Source: Brachypodium distachyon
Lineage: Eukaryota > Streptophyta > Magnoliopsida > Poales > Poaceae
Assembly (NCBI RefSeq): GCF_000005505.3
Contig: NC_016131.3
Location: 10,623,501 to 10,687,500, forward strand
DNA: 64,000 nt
Direction of reading: 5' to 3'
Below, in pieces: positions 11,940-23,690 of this stretch. Below the pieces are notes generated by a model. The model was not told the origin of the DNA and made no database searches. It worked only from the letters and a program-made list of their open reading frames with translations. Made by a program: the position numbers and the translations under genes. Each line of letters opens with the position of its first letter. The stretch's first letter is position 1.

Positions 11940-12379
11940 CCATCTGTTTCAGTACTGTCAAGCTATATGTATCCTGCCTTTCATTCGTTATTTTTGCATG
12001 TAGCGAGGTGTTCATTGTGGGTATAGGCTCTTAGCCGTTTTATTTGTATTTGAGTCGTGCATTAGCTACTGCATGGACATGGTCCAAGTGTTCCGTTTCT
12101 GCATTGTATAACTCTTGAATGATAGGGTTTGAACATGTGTTTGCATGATGTATTTTCTTTTAAACGAGCTGGGCATGTATACCTGTTTTAGTACAATAGT
12201 TGCTATGGCCAGTATGATATGATTTTGTCAGGCGGTGATTTGTTCTTAATTTCTCAGAGCAGAAGCTGCAGTTCCTGATAACTTTTGTAGATGACTCAAA
12301 TCTCAGTGAAATGAGCAACAAAGCCTCAGCTAAGATGGAACAAATTCTGAGAAGGAAACGATCCAGACACCTCAACGTA

Positions 12380-12910
12380 TAGCTGCAGCGATCTGTGTCT
12401 TGGCGGCTAATTTTGAGAAAGCTAAATCCAAGAAAGCTTGTATGAAGAGAGGTGGGTTGGATGAAGCCTCCGAGCAGGATGATCTAGCTGAATGTGGATG
12501 CAGCCTTCAGGCATGAATTGTTGAGCCGTGCAACCGGAGCTGTACTCAGAGATAATAAGGGCTTCTTCATTGGCGCATCAAGCCACTTGCTTTCGCATGT
12601 TCCTGATGTGGTTACTGCAGAGGCATATGGCCTGCTGCATGGTCTGCAGCTGGCGGATCTGCTTGGTTGCCACAAGGTCTTGGTAAACTCTGATGTTCTT
12701 TTCCAGGCTACGAAGGAAGGTGGTCATTTCCATGGCCCGGCTGCTGCAGTTCTGGAGGAATGTTTCAAGCTCGTCTCTGAGTTGCACGACATGCTAATCA
12801 AATCCAGAGTGTTTGGGTCGATGATCCCCCTAGCAACCTTTTACCACTCTTAATTAATGATGTAACAATTATTTGATACCAATATAAGGTTGCTTCCCCG
12901 TAAAAAGAAA
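12380..12910 (+). pseudogene. LINE relic: RNase H-like domain
   Basis: About 120 codons (12494-12853 and just upstream) match the C-terminal RNase H-type domain of plant L1-like retrotransposons: LNVDAAF near the start, TGAVLRDNKGFFIGASS, TAEAYGLLHGLQLADLLG, and VLVNSDV with the catalytic-type Asp. It is followed by TTGCTTCCCCGTAAAAAG, typical of a LINE 3' end. Everything upstream of this domain (reverse transcriptase, endonuclease) is missing, so it is a 5'-truncated copy just downstream of PDH-E1beta. The left boundary is approximate. Confidence 0.75.
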
Positions 12911-13409
12911 CAAAGATAGAACAAATTCTTGGTGGAAACCTTGGAAAAACCAATATTACTAGTTGAAATGTTCAGCATGGTAGAAACATCTCTACGCCCA
13001 GATGTTCAATATTTTCAATTGTGTGTACTAAAAAACCCAAATTGCGGACACTTATCACTGGAAAGTGCGACTAACGAAGTTTAATCAAACATATTTACAT
13101 TCTCCAAACAAAGTTGCAGTTTGATACTTTGATGGATATAAAGAAAGTGCATCACGCCATCGCTTGAGAAACAGAGATAATCGCTTCACCTACCGGCTAC
13201 CCAGTCAGTTTAATCAACCATTTACACTGAGATTGTCCAAACAAAACTACACTAGCAGAATGTCAGAATAGTTGCATGCTGCTCAAAGAAATCACATGAA
13301 GGGGCAATCCATCCTCAAAGCTACAAGAAAAACACAGTTAATACATCCATCCACCCTGTTAATCGTAGACAAGTGACACAGAGAACCACCAGACTAGAGT
13401 CACATCACA
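12911..13409. other. Short intergenic region between convergent units
   Basis: AT-rich sequence after the LINE relic and 3' of the expansin gene. No feature is recognised; it probably includes the expansin 3' UTR. Confidence 0.5.
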
Positions 13410-14626
13410 TCACAGCTGAAGTAATATCACAAACAACAGGAGGAAGTGGTACAGCCCATAGCCCCGACAGCCACCGCTCGCCCGGTGGTCATCCCTCACC
13501 GCAATGCCGCCTGGTTGGTACGCAACGCCAGGGTTCCACCCGGCAGGTATGGCATTGCCGGCGACGAGCATCTTGCCAGACCTGAAGGTCAGGCGTATGG
13601 AGAACGGCCCCTGGAGGGTGGATCCGGAGTTGAGTTTCCACACTGCTCCCCAGGACTGCTGCATTGGGATCCACGCTGATGTCGCCCCAGTGCTGCTCGG
13701 CATGAGATCGACAGCCGCAAGGTCGCTGTCGCTGTCCTCGTACTCGACGAGCACAGCGAGGTAGTTTGGGTTTGATCCGGTGTCCACTTTGAAGGTCAAG
13801 CCTACTCCAGTCCAGTCACACTGCACACTGGTACAATCACAAATTGCTGAGGCAGCAGAATAATGGAAACCATACATCTGTTGGAAGAGGCCATGTAAAG
13901 TAACTACGATCTATGCTCATCGATGCATGTGTACCGGGTATACTGGATTTGCAGGAGGCCAGCTCCGCGGAGTTGGTCAGCCTGGCCAGGCTTCGCCATG
14001 GCACCAAATGCTGTTCCGCTCATGTCGAAATGGGCTGCCTCATTCTGGCACTGGCCATCGACTAGCTCGCTCAGGCATGGCCCGCCGCCAGGGCCCTGGT
14101 CCGTGATGACGACGGTCACTGGAATACCAGAGCAAGCTTCATTGCCAGCACACATAACCTGATGAATCAAGATTTCCAAATGTCAAATGACAGACAGTTG
14201 CAATCATGCTCATGGACTCAGCTGCATAGAGCTGCACGCACCCGGTAGCACGACCCACAGCCATCACCAGAATCATATATGAAAGGGCTGCCAGCGGCAA
14301 TCATGGATGAGAATGGCGGCTGGTCAACAGCATACTGGTATCCACATGCACCACCTACAGCACATATAGTTGAGGCATGCATACATGAGACAATAATTTA
14401 CTACGCCAGGCAATCAGACGCCAGTTTGGGCAGAGCTAGCATCTCTCGGATATCTATTACCTTCACTTCCAGCACCATTAGCGTCACCGTACCATGTAGC
14501 GATGCCGCCGGACCAGCTGGAGAGCTCATGCTGGAACTCAACGGATGCACAAGGGTGGAAGAGCAAAGTGACAGCAACTGTAATGGCAAAGGACAAGAGC
14601 TGAAGCTTGGAAGCCACACACTGCAC
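13410..14626 (-). CDS. Beta-expansin with C-terminal hydrophobic tail
   Basis: A secreted cell-wall loosening protein that acts non-enzymatically on the matrix of the grass wall. Exons in order of transcription: 14626-14461, 14354-14242, 14158-13935 and 13827-13410, all GT-AG with matching phases, giving 306 residues. An N-terminal signal peptide is followed by the EG45-like double-psi barrel: [24 protein letters not shown] and the HFD motif in [12 protein letters not shown]. Then comes the carbohydrate-binding domain (CBM63): [25 protein letters not shown] and [13 protein letters not shown]. Family members normally end shortly after that last motif. Here about 30 more residues follow, ending [19 protein letters not shown], a possible GPI-anchor signal. 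No stop or frameshift breaks the frame. Which member of the EXPB family this is cannot be told. Confidence 0.93.
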
Positions 14627-16396
14627 TCTGAAATTTGCTTTGGCTGGTCAGGTCAAAGATAGTGTTGGCTTGCAAGGAGAGATAGAAGACAAGCATAAAG
14701 AAGAAGTGCATGTTACCTATCGGATGTGTACATTTGATGAACAATTTGTGTAACTAGGGATGCAACAATGGACAGTGCATGGGTTCTCCTTTGCCTGGGA
14801 ATACATTGAAAAAAGATGAAATCAAAGAGAAGAGGCAATTCCAATTCCAATTCCTACTTGAATTGTAATTTTTCTAAGTTTGAATATTGTACAGTCCAGA
14901 CATGCATGAAAATGAATTATTAGTGCATATATTTGTATTGATCATGTATCAATTTAGAATAAAATAAAATGCAGGTTTTTAAAATGTTCTTAATAGACTC
15001 GATATTATATAAAAATCTAGAAAATGTGCAAAATATCAGCAGCGACGTTTCTGAAAAATTGACTAACCAAAGTAAAAAAAAATATCATCACAACAACAAT
15101 AGATAGCATTGTTCATCAGCTCACACAAAATGTTCACAACATGAACCATGCATAACCGCAACTATACATAGCAGCAAGAATGTTCACAACATGAAACATA
15201 CATAACAACAACCATACATCAAGTTTGGAGGCAGGCATCAACCATACATCAATCAGTCCAATGCTTCAAATATCCTGTGAGAAGAAAGGGACAAGAAATA
15301 AAATTAATGAATGAAAGAACTTGCAAGAAATCTAGGGTTTTCTGCTCAGTCCATGGGGCTTCTGCTCAATGAGGTTTGGAAGGGGAAGGGGCGGCGGGGA
15401 GCACGCCATGGGGTGCAGCCGTGCAGGTGGAGCTCGGTTCAGCTCGACCCGCATCGGAGAAGGAAGGGATGCGGAGCAGCGGAGGTGAGGATGTGGGGTG
15501 GGGTTATGCTCCATGGGGTTTTGAAGGGGAAGGGGACAGCGGTGAGCATGCCTCGGGAGCTGGTAGAGCTCGGCGTGGACCGCCGCACCGGAGACGGAGG
15601 GGACGCCGGAGGTGGGGGGCGGAATGGCGGCGTGGTAGCTGGAGAATGGCGCGAGGGGCTGGAGAAGGGAGGACAGGAGAGGGAACTTACCAGCGGCGTC
15701 GACCGCCGCGCGCGCGCCGCCTGCCGCCGTCGACCACCGCGCGCCGTCGGTCGCTGCTCGCCTCCGGCTTGCCCTCTTACTTCGACGGTCGTGTCGAGAG
15801 GGAAAACGTTTTGGGGAGAACGCGGGATGTATTCAGGCGAGTTATTCGGTTCCGGGCCAATATGGTTTGGGGAGAACGTTTTGCTGAAGAGTGAAGACAG
15901 TGGAGGTCGGTGGACGGGAAATCACTGGGAGCCGATTCCAGGACACAATTCCATCCGCATCCAAACGGTGGAATTGAGCCCATCCAATGAAAATTTCTCA
16001 ATTCTGCGTCTGAAATTTCATCCGCATCCGAAATTCTAGTAGGATGGAAATTTCGGTTATTTGCTAAGATTTTGTTATTTTTGGATGAAAATTTATACTT
16101 TTTGCCAAGCTAATGCTTCGCTATCCATGCTAGTTCATTTTGTTGAAGTTGGTCAACTTGTGGGCTACTAAAGCCATCATTAAAAAAACGCTTGTGGTGA
16201 CTTCGTCAACCGTTGTCTGTCGACTCAGTCTCTTGAAGACGCTCATAAGACTAGACTATGTGTGTGTGTGCGTTCATAGAAGTGAGTGTACTTAAGTATT
16301 GCGTTTATACCGCGTTTATAAGAAAAGACGTCAAACCAAACACATCCTTCTTCTTTTCACGAAAACGACGCTGATCACTCATTTAGTATAAATATG
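14627..16396. other. Intergenic region with GC-rich, partly duplicated segment
   Basis: The first 480 bases are expansin upstream DNA. At 15120-15250 short direct repeats occur (ttcacaacatgaa and accatacatcaa). Between 15345 and 15600 a GC-rich block repeats itself imperfectly (CCATGGGG.. GGGGAAGGGG.. GAGCTCGG, two rounds about 170 bp apart). The 3' edge (15930-16050) is rich in TTCCATCCGCATCC. A (TG)n tract and a tail-like sequence near 16200-16330 resemble dispersed grass retroposon ends. This may be one or more old transposons, but I could not find matching ends. The long ORFs here are probably compositional. Confidence 0.4.
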
Positions 16397-16398
16397 TA

Positions 16399-18189
16399 CT
16401 CACTCCGATCCTAAATTTTTGTCATTGTTTTAATGCAAATTTGAACTAAAACAACGACAATCTAATATCTAATTAAAGTAGCAGAAATTTTATTGTGTAG
16501 ATTGTTTCAAAGTTATCGGACGGCCGAGAATAAATCACTTGAACGCAATTCTACAAACAAAAAAAAACCTTACTCTCCCCCGATCGGTAAGGATTACGGA
16601 AATGTAATCTGATTGTATTAAGGTATGAAAAACCAATCCGGAGCAGAACCGTAAGGCAATAAAAAAACTCTATCTAGACACTGAGGGAACTCTGGCCAAT
16701 AAAAATATTAGCCACATGAGATGCAACTCCGACCAGAGAAGGAAAGGATACGAGGGATCGAGGATATGGGCTGCTGGGAGGCACCGGAGCAGAGAGATTT
16801 GTGGCTCTGCTTGCTGTTCGGTAGATTTGGGTCAAATATATCCAACTAAAAATTCTAAGGCGTGTAAATTGTTCCAAAGTTATCCTGCGGCTGAAAATAA
16901 AATCAGTTACAAAAACAGAAGGCACCACACGTCCACGTAGGCAAAAAATATATCTGCTATTGATTTCAGATTTTAGTGGCAAAAATAGAAAACCCGATGG
17001 ATACAAGCAGAAAATGTACTATCCATAGCCAGGCGTAACACCATACTCGGATCGACCTTATCAGGTGCCAGTACGGGCTTTTAGGTTGTAGCCGTGAAAC
17101 CAAGTGCAAAGCAAACAAACCCATATTTCGAATCTGAATCAATTAAAAAAATGACATACAACAACTACGATGAAAAAAAGAGGAGAATTGGAAATTATGC
17201 AAATTTATCGTATGTTTGACACCTTAATACTAGAGCGAAAAGACAAGCTGGAACCAACTACTCCAACTGTCGGTGACGTTCTGCCATGCGAATCATACCT
17301 CATATGAGATGTTTAGTAAAATGACTTGATATTGAATGTGGACAGATCTTGAAAATGAAATAGGAAAAGAAAAAACATGGCGTAAATGCTATGTGTATCG
17401 GATGAAAAAACATTACTAGCTAACAAATTCGGCTTCCATACATCGACATATGCACCATCACCAATTCCGTGTATCCGTCAACATCTGCCGTCCGGTAGTA
17501 GCATCCTTGCAAGAAAACGCAAGCTGGAAGCCAATTTACCATAAGCGCACCCAAATCCATGATTGCAAATTAGACACCTAAAGTCAAACATCTATCGCTA
17601 TCGGCCGCTGGAAGCAACAAAAAAAACCAGAGACAATATGACGAAATAAAGACCATTGAATGATGGGACTAATAGATACAAATTGGGTAGGTAAAAATCA
17701 CAGCATACTGCATTATCCATTAAAATCTAAATGTCTATAATCAATGTCTGAAATGAAACTTTTTAAATATCTAAAATAAAAATTTGACATGCAAATTGAA
17801 ACACAACTAAAAACACATATGTTACAATATAAGCTCAATACTTTTATATTGCACACGATGTTAATAAAACAAACTCTCCCAGTAAAACATGTAATGACTA
17901 TCTAATCTACAATATATCATGTTATGAATTTAAGCTCATATAAGCATTGAGAACATTTGGTCTTATCATTCCAAAGATATAACAAAAACGACTAAAGAAC
18001 TATGTATTTTGGTAGCCAAAATTGTAATAAAGAAACAAATTTTCAAAAAAAAAAGTGAATTGTTCCAAATACACTAGGTCTAAATTGAATACAAAATGAA
18101 TGAGAACGAAAACATATAACATTACATTATATAAATCTAGCCACGCAATCTGCGCGGGTCACCTAGCTAGTTATTTAGAATCGGAGGAA
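16399..18189. mobile_element. Stowaway MITE split by a Helitron
   Basis: The left part 16399-16460 begins CTCACTCCGATCCTAAAT and the right part 18171-18189 ends AGAATCGGAGGAA. Joined they make an 81-bp inverted-repeat element flanked by TA (16397-16398 and 18190-18191). Each half matches the other's reverse complement (TTTGTC / GACAA). The 1710 bp in between is the Helitron at 16461-18170. Confidence 0.85.
16461..18170 (+). mobile_element. Non-autonomous Helitron
   Basis: The element starts TCTAATATCTAATTAAAG after an A and ends ACCTAGCTAG before a T. Its 3' end carries a short hairpin-like sequence CCACGCAATCTGCGCGGG about 10 bases before the terminal CTAG. These are the classic Helitron features: 5' TC, 3' CTRR, subterminal hairpin, insertion between A and T, no target duplication. 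The boundary is independently confirmed because the flanks rejoin into a Stowaway MITE. No helicase or Rep domain is recognised, so it is non-autonomous. A roughly 40-bp stretch with CAAAGTTATC occurs twice (about 16507 and 16873), perhaps an internal duplication. Confidence 0.85.
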
Positions 18190-18191
18190 TA

Positions 18192-19159
18192 ACCCGTGAA
18201 CAGTTGACAAGTGACCAAGCACAAACAAGAGTATATTCGGGAGAGATCCCTTTCCTTGGGACTTTTGTAGATTCGCCTAATAAAGTTTATGCACGTTCAG
18301 AAAACAGGTTTTGCTATTTCTGAGGCGACTGAATAATAACTATTTCTAAGTCGACTGCAAAAACAGTTTAATTAATCACTAAGATTAATTTATAATTTAA
18401 GATTTAGGCAAGTACAAATGATGGATGAGAAAATTTAAATCAAGTAGTTATAATTGTTGACTGAAAATAAGTATGTTTAAGTCAACTGAGAAACATGGAC
18501 TCCCTAAAGTAGCCATGAGGGGACCGTTATATACTTGTAAAATCAAAATAACAAATGGGGCAAAAACAATTACTCAACATCTCTACTCTTACAAATGAAT
18601 TCAAAGCACAATTATAAAGACGCTTTGTTGTACTAATATTGAACGGGTTTGCTATGAAGAAGTAGCTTCTTGTTGGAAATCAGTTGAGGAATTTGGCCAT
18701 CAGATTTTCATCCAATGACAACACGTGAAAAAGACAAGAATGAGGATGTCACAACAAATCTTAATCAAATGGTTCTAGTACGTGGACTGAAATTTAGTCC
18801 TTTTGCTTAAAAAGTAGCCACGTCAAATATCTAAATTATGATGATGCAGTGATTAAAACTATTGGAATATCCAAAACAACCAATGTTGCGATGAGTTTTG
18901 GATTTTACAAATGTAAAAAAGAAGTGCTGCATAAGAGGATTCATGTGGCGATGATCCGATGGACGATATTTGACATTTTGAAGGGACCATAAATGCTGCA
19001 TAAGAGGATTTCATGTGGCGATGATCGTATGCACGATATTTGACATTTTAAAGGGGTCGGGAAAACAGAGATCCATCCTCTGTCCGTCGCAGGTTGGAGC
19101 CCATAATTAGTAGTAATTAGTAAACCATCAATGATCGCTCACTAATCAGTAATTAATCA
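18192..19159. other. Intergenic DNA downstream of the LRR gene
   Basis: AT-rich sequence with no gene seen. It includes a tandem duplication at 18925-19058 and probably the 3' UTR of the minus-strand LRR gene near its right end. Confidence 0.5.
18925..19058. repeat. Tandem duplication of about 69 bp
   Basis: Two adjacent copies begin TGCTGCATAAGAGGAT at about 18925 and 18994. Both continue CATGTGGCGATGATC and CGATATTTGACATTTT. They differ at a few positions, so the duplication is not very recent. Confidence 0.85.
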
Positions 19160-20665
19160 TCACAGGTCGAGTACCAACATCAACAACACGACAAGGTGGC
19201 AGAGCAATCCGCCCAAACCTCCAACGACCCCGTAACCTCGGCAACCGGATCCCTCGTCTTCCAGCGCCGACGACGTCCCGTTGACGTTCCCTGGGCCGCC
19301 GCCTCCTGCCACGCACGGCGGCGGCGCCCCGAGGAAGCTGGCCCGCAGGCCCCTGCCGACGCACAGCTCGTCATTGCCCCGCACGTCGAGCCGCCTGCCG
19401 AGCCGCGCCACGAACTCCCTCGGCAGCGCGATCTCCCCCGCGAGCCTGTTCTGGCTGAGGTTGAGCTGGCCCAGGTGCGGCAGCGCGCCCAGGCTGGCCG
19501 GGATGGGCCCGTCGAGCCGGTTTCGGTCCAGCGACAGCGCCATCAGGCCCCCCAGCGCCGCGAAGAACGGGCCGATCGGGCCCGTGAGGTTGCAGCCCGA
19601 CAGGCCCAGCACCTGCAGCCCGCGGAGCGAGCCGACCACCGCCGGCACCGCGGTCCCGATGGGGTTGTCCTGCAGCAGCAGGTACTGCAGCTTCGAGAGC
19701 CCCGACAGTGTGGCTGGCAGCGGGCCCGCGAGCCCGTTGTGGCTCAGGTCCAGGAACACCAGCTCCTTGAGCGACCCGATCTCCGGCGGCACTTGGCCAA
19801 CGAAGCGGTTGTAGCTCAGGTCGGCCTTCTGCAGCATCCTCATGCTGCCCAGCGCCCCCGGCACGCCGCCCTCGATGCCGTTCCAGCTCAGGTCCAGGAT
19901 GGTCAGCCTCGTCATCCCTCCGATCTCCTCCGGTATCTGCAACAAAACGCAAAATGTAACGTGTCAGCATCTCACCATAACGACACGACATGCACATTTA
20001 GCAACAACGAATTCGTTTGCGGCAGCACGTAGCTAGTTTGTTAACGAACGTGCCTGGCCGGTGAGGTTGTTGTAGCTGAGGTCGAGCTGCTGCAGCGCGG
20101 CGAGGCCGCCGAGCTCCCGGGGGATCTCGCCACGGAAGCCGTTCTGGGACAGGCTGAGCACCTGCAGGCTAGTCCTGAGGTTGCTCAAGGTGGCCGGTAT
20201 CCGTCCCGTGAGCCCCGGGTTAGACTTGAGGACGAGCTGCTCGAGGGAGGAGGTGTTGGTGAAGAGCGCCGGGGGCAGCTCGACGGGCCGGCCGACGAAG
20301 CAGCCGAAGAGGGAGAGCGTCCTGAGGTGGGGGAGGCCCAGGATGGCGGGCGCCGCGAGGCGGGCCCCGGGCCTGCAGGGCGGGGCGGAGACGTCCGGGC
20401 CGAAATGGAGCCGCGTGGCCCGGAGGCGGCGGCTGTCGTCGGGGGCCAGCTCGCACTGGAGCCCGGGCCAGGGCGTGTCCGTGCAGGGCCGCGGGTGGAG
20501 CTCGGCCCACGTCGGGTCGCCCAGCAGGTCGCCCATCACGCGGAAGATGGCCGCCAGCTCCGACCTCGGCAGCTCCGCCGGCGCCGGTGCTTCTCCCGTG
20601 GCGGCTTGGAAGAGGAGGATCGGCAGGAGGGAGATGGTGAGCGAGACGAAGAGGGAAGAAGCCAT
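19160..20665 (-). CDS. Secreted/membrane LRR protein, PII-2-like
   Basis: This resembles plant LRR proteins of the PIRIFORMOSPORA INDICA-INSENSITIVE 2 / TOO MANY MOUTHS-like group, which lack a kinase domain. Exon 1 is 20665-20054 and exon 2 is 19936-19160, giving 462 residues. Order: signal peptide (SLFVSLTISLLPILLF), N-terminal cap with PCTDTPWPGLQCE, about ten LRRs with the plant LxxLxLxxNxLxGxIP pattern, a short Cys/Gly-rich region, and a hydrophobic C-terminus (GLLCHLVVLLMLVLDL) that could be a GPI signal or a membrane anchor. The only in-phase splice uses a GC donor (CCAG|GCACGT), joining LTGQ to IPEE within an LRR. The coding sequence is very GC-rich, giving long false ORFs on the other strand. 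The exact ligand or role is unknown. Confidence 0.88.
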
Positions 20666-21987
20666 TTTTCGAAGGACGTGGTGGGGTATACGCTGATAGT
20701 CCAGCTAGATAGATGTGTCTTCTCGTCTGAAAGCTCTAGCTTTATGAGCTCTGAGATCGTGACAAGACACGAGCACTGACACACACGCGCGCGCGAGGTG
20801 GAAAATTAAAATCGGAAAAGTTTACTGGGAAAGGTGGCCAACATAAACCTGACTGACAACCCAATGTCATCAAGAACCATGGTCGGTCAGTGCACTGCAC
20901 AAGCAAGACAACAAAGAGGAGGATACGTACGTATAAAAGTGTAAATATGAACCGTGAATGAGAGCACTCGAGACATCGATGTAATCAGTCAATTTCATTA
21001 ACAGTGAATGATGGCACTCGAGACATGCGGGGCTTCACCCCGCTGTTTGCACGGATGTAGTCCGTATGCATGCATGCATAGCGCCACACGGACGAATGGT
21101 CGGCTCTGGTGAGTGGTATTCAATGCCAGTACGTAGCGGGGGAAAAGACGACGTTGTACATCAATTGTTGTATCCCGTGTACTTTGGTGGAGGCAGGCAT
21201 AAATTGATGATACTGGTAGTACACTAGTACGGTAGCACACAGAAAAAATAAATCGGAAAAGACGCCTCACTTGCTTGGCCGGTTGGACCCTCCGCCCACC
21301 TCTTGTTTGAGCAGACAGTCTGAGGCAGAGGAATCCCGAATCAGTACGCACGTACGTACATTACGTACGGGCGGTGCACCTGGGCGATGGTCCCATTGGG
21401 GCATACACATGTATACAGCTGCGGCACTGGGCGTCCTGGCTCGTGCTGGATGCAGCCCTGGCGCAGAGAGAGCTCCTCCACGCCACGTAAGCTGTGGCTG
21501 TGCTTCAGTGCACAGACACACAAACACAAGCTCTGGACGACGAGACCGCACGGTCAAAGATCGATATGTGTGCTTTGAAAAGACGGAAGAGGGGGCCCTC
21601 AACAACAACAGTTGCGTTGCCACAGGAGCCTGCACTAGCTATAGCTAGCTAGCAGTGGGTGGCAAACATGCATGCATGGCATGGCACGGCGACAGACGAC
21701 AACGGCCCGGCGCGGCAGCCGCGACTCTGGCTCGAACACGAGCGCGCGGGCCACGGGCTGCCTGCCAGGGGCGTACTACCACAGGCTAGAGCTTTCATCA
21801 TGGTCGTGCGTGCGCGCATCAGGCACCGGCGAGCAGAGCACGGGAGCTTTCGCTTGCAGCAGTGAACCGCAATTTAATTGGTTGGCGCACACGGTGGTGG
21901 GCTTGCGTGTTCCGACTTTCGAGTAGCAAGGCGACGAGCGCCTCGATCGGCCCGACCCTGATAAAAAGGGCGCAGCAGACACGGCAA
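20666..21987. other. Upstream region of the LRR gene
   Basis: No gene is recognised. GTGAATGA.GGCACTCGAGACAT-like sequence occurs twice (20954-20976 and 21004-21026), a short direct repeat. GC-rich stretches at 21270-21860 give ORFs on both strands without recognisable domains. Confidence 0.45.
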
Positions 21988-22217
21988 GAGCAAGATCAAC
22001 AGCTATAGGCTGCTGGCCATGTCATTATAATAGGTACTACTTTACTAATAGCAGACCCACGTTACAGTCTCACAAGATGTCTAGGAGCACGTGTTGTAGT
22101 TGGCTACTAGTTAATATCCCACTCCTCTTCTCTCTTCTTTTCTCTTTCTTCCAACTAAGCACCAATATAGTATTGAAATTCTGGTAACCAGCTTATAACC
22201 CACTATTATTCTTGCTC
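21988..22217. mobile_element. Tourist-like MITE
   Basis: About 230 bp with inverted ends GAGCAAGATCAACAG / (reverse complement of right end) GAGCAAGAATAATAG. The right flank is TAA and the left is CAA, an imperfect 3-bp duplication consistent with a decayed Tourist/Harbinger insertion. The interior has no coding capacity. Confidence 0.6.
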
Positions 22218-22278
22218 TAAGACCGTAAGACACGGCGCGGCGCCGGTGTAGGACGTGCGACCGTGACCGATAGACACT

Positions 22279-22632
22279 GGGCCTCTTTGGCTCCTAGGAT
22301 GTTTTAAGGAAAAATAAATGGTACTAATCCTAAAGAATAATTCTTATAGATGTTATTCGGATCGTAGGATATGAACTATTCCTTCAAATTTTGGTGAAAT
22401 TTAAACATGATGTCTAACCTCTTTGAAACCTTCCTTTGAAAGTTGGAATGCATCTTTTCTCTATCTCTCACCTCTTACTTCATATAATCTCAAAATTCTT
22501 TTCCTAGGAAACATTCAAACACTCTTTTCAAACAATTTTTATATTTCGAATTCTTATAGTATTCAAAATGACATGACATTTCAATCCATGTTTTTTCCAT
22601 TCCTATGTTTTTGCAATTATCCAAAGAGGCTC
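22279..22632. mobile_element. MITE with GGGCCTCTTTGG ends
   Basis: An AT-rich 354-bp segment bounded by GCCTCTTTGG (22281-22290) and its reverse complement CCAAAGAGGC (22621-22630). Inner sequences also mirror each other (TCCTAGGAT.. / ..TTCCTATG). I see no clear target duplication, so the superfamily is left open. Confidence 0.6.
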
Positions 22633-22757
22633 TGAACGATCTCCCGAACATGGGCACAGTCTCTTTGCTGTATGATGTCTAACTTCTCTTAACAACAGTT
22701 CAGACGTCCAAATCGAATTAGTTCATCTTTGTGTACATTTTGACGATATCTTGGAAA

Positions 22758-23043
22758 TATACCTGGGCAAACCTCGGGCTGGACCGGGTTCGGTCCGGGC
22801 TTCATAAAAGCCCGACGGTCAAACCTGAAGCCCGAGCCCGGCCCGGCCCGAAACCCCGAAAATAGGCCATTTAAGCATTAAAATAATTATTTTCGGAATA
22901 AATAAATGATTTTTATACCTATTTATCCTAAAAAAATACCCTTTTTGGTCATTTCGGGCTTTTTTCGGGCTTTCAGGACGGGCTTGCGACTGGAAACTGA
23001 GGCCCGAGCCTGGGCCGGGCCGGGCCACCCATGCCTAGGTATA
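22758..23043 (+). mobile_element. hAT-type MITE, second copy
   Basis: A 286-bp element with ends TATACCTGGGCA / TAGGTATA and a perfect 8-bp duplication CTTGGAAA at 22750-22757 and 23044-23051. The core (AAAATAGGCCATTTAAGC and following) is nearly identical to the reverse complement of the copy at 5361-5647. Confidence 0.92.
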
Positions 23044-23398
23044 CTTGGAAACGAGGTCCAGTATTGTTTCATGTAAGAATGGCGCCAAAAGTAGGGTTCT
23101 TGATGCTTGATGGACAGAGTACGAGTGAGCCACGACTTAGGGTTCTCGATGCTTGATGGACACTTGACAAGTTGGCACCACGGTGTTTTTTCGAATAGGT
23201 ATAGTCTCGCTCAACTCCAATGCTATGACACAGTGGGGGGAGAGTTCCGTCCTCACTATTTTTAGGACGTCCTGAGCACTTGACTCCGGACTGAGTGTGT
23301 CTTTCCAAATATCGGACTCTAGAGAGCTCTAGTAGGCTCACCTCTCGACCTCAAACCGAACGAATATTTCCGGGAGTCAAGGCTAGGACACAAAGGAG

Positions 23399-23575
23399 CA
23401 GTGGCGGAGTTAGAACAAAAGTTTAGGGTGGGGCAAGTGGATTTTGTTGTATTTTTCCTCTAAAAGAGATTGTTTTCTTGAACTTTTATGCAATATATCT
23501 AAAACATCTATACATGAGGCTAGATTTTTAGGATGGGGCATGCCCCACCGTGCCACCCACCTGGCTCCGCCATTG
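23399..23575. mobile_element. Short hAT-type MITE
   Basis: A 177-bp element with inverted ends CAGTGGCGGAG / CTCCGCCATTG and a perfect 8-bp duplication CAAAGGAG (23391-23398 and 23576-23583). A similar end, CTGGCTCCGTCACTG, occurs near 26655 without a partner. Confidence 0.88.
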
Positions 23576-23690
23576 CAAAGGAGTTCCAGAGTTTCCCCCT
23601 TGGGTTTATTCAAGGTGAGATAAAGTGAGTACACGTAAAAGATAAATAACCTTAAAATCCACGACAAATGAACATGTATCTTTTGCTACA

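Noticed and set aside
15311..16039. 242-codon plus-strand ORF
   Set aside because: It crosses an internally duplicated GC-rich block and then AT-rich DNA with no domain or splice structure; probably part of an unrecognised repeat.
19196..20032. 278-codon plus-strand ORF over the LRR gene
   Set aside because: Shadow of the LRR exon on the other strand; it is rich in Arg/Gln/Pro and shows the mirrored LRR periodicity.
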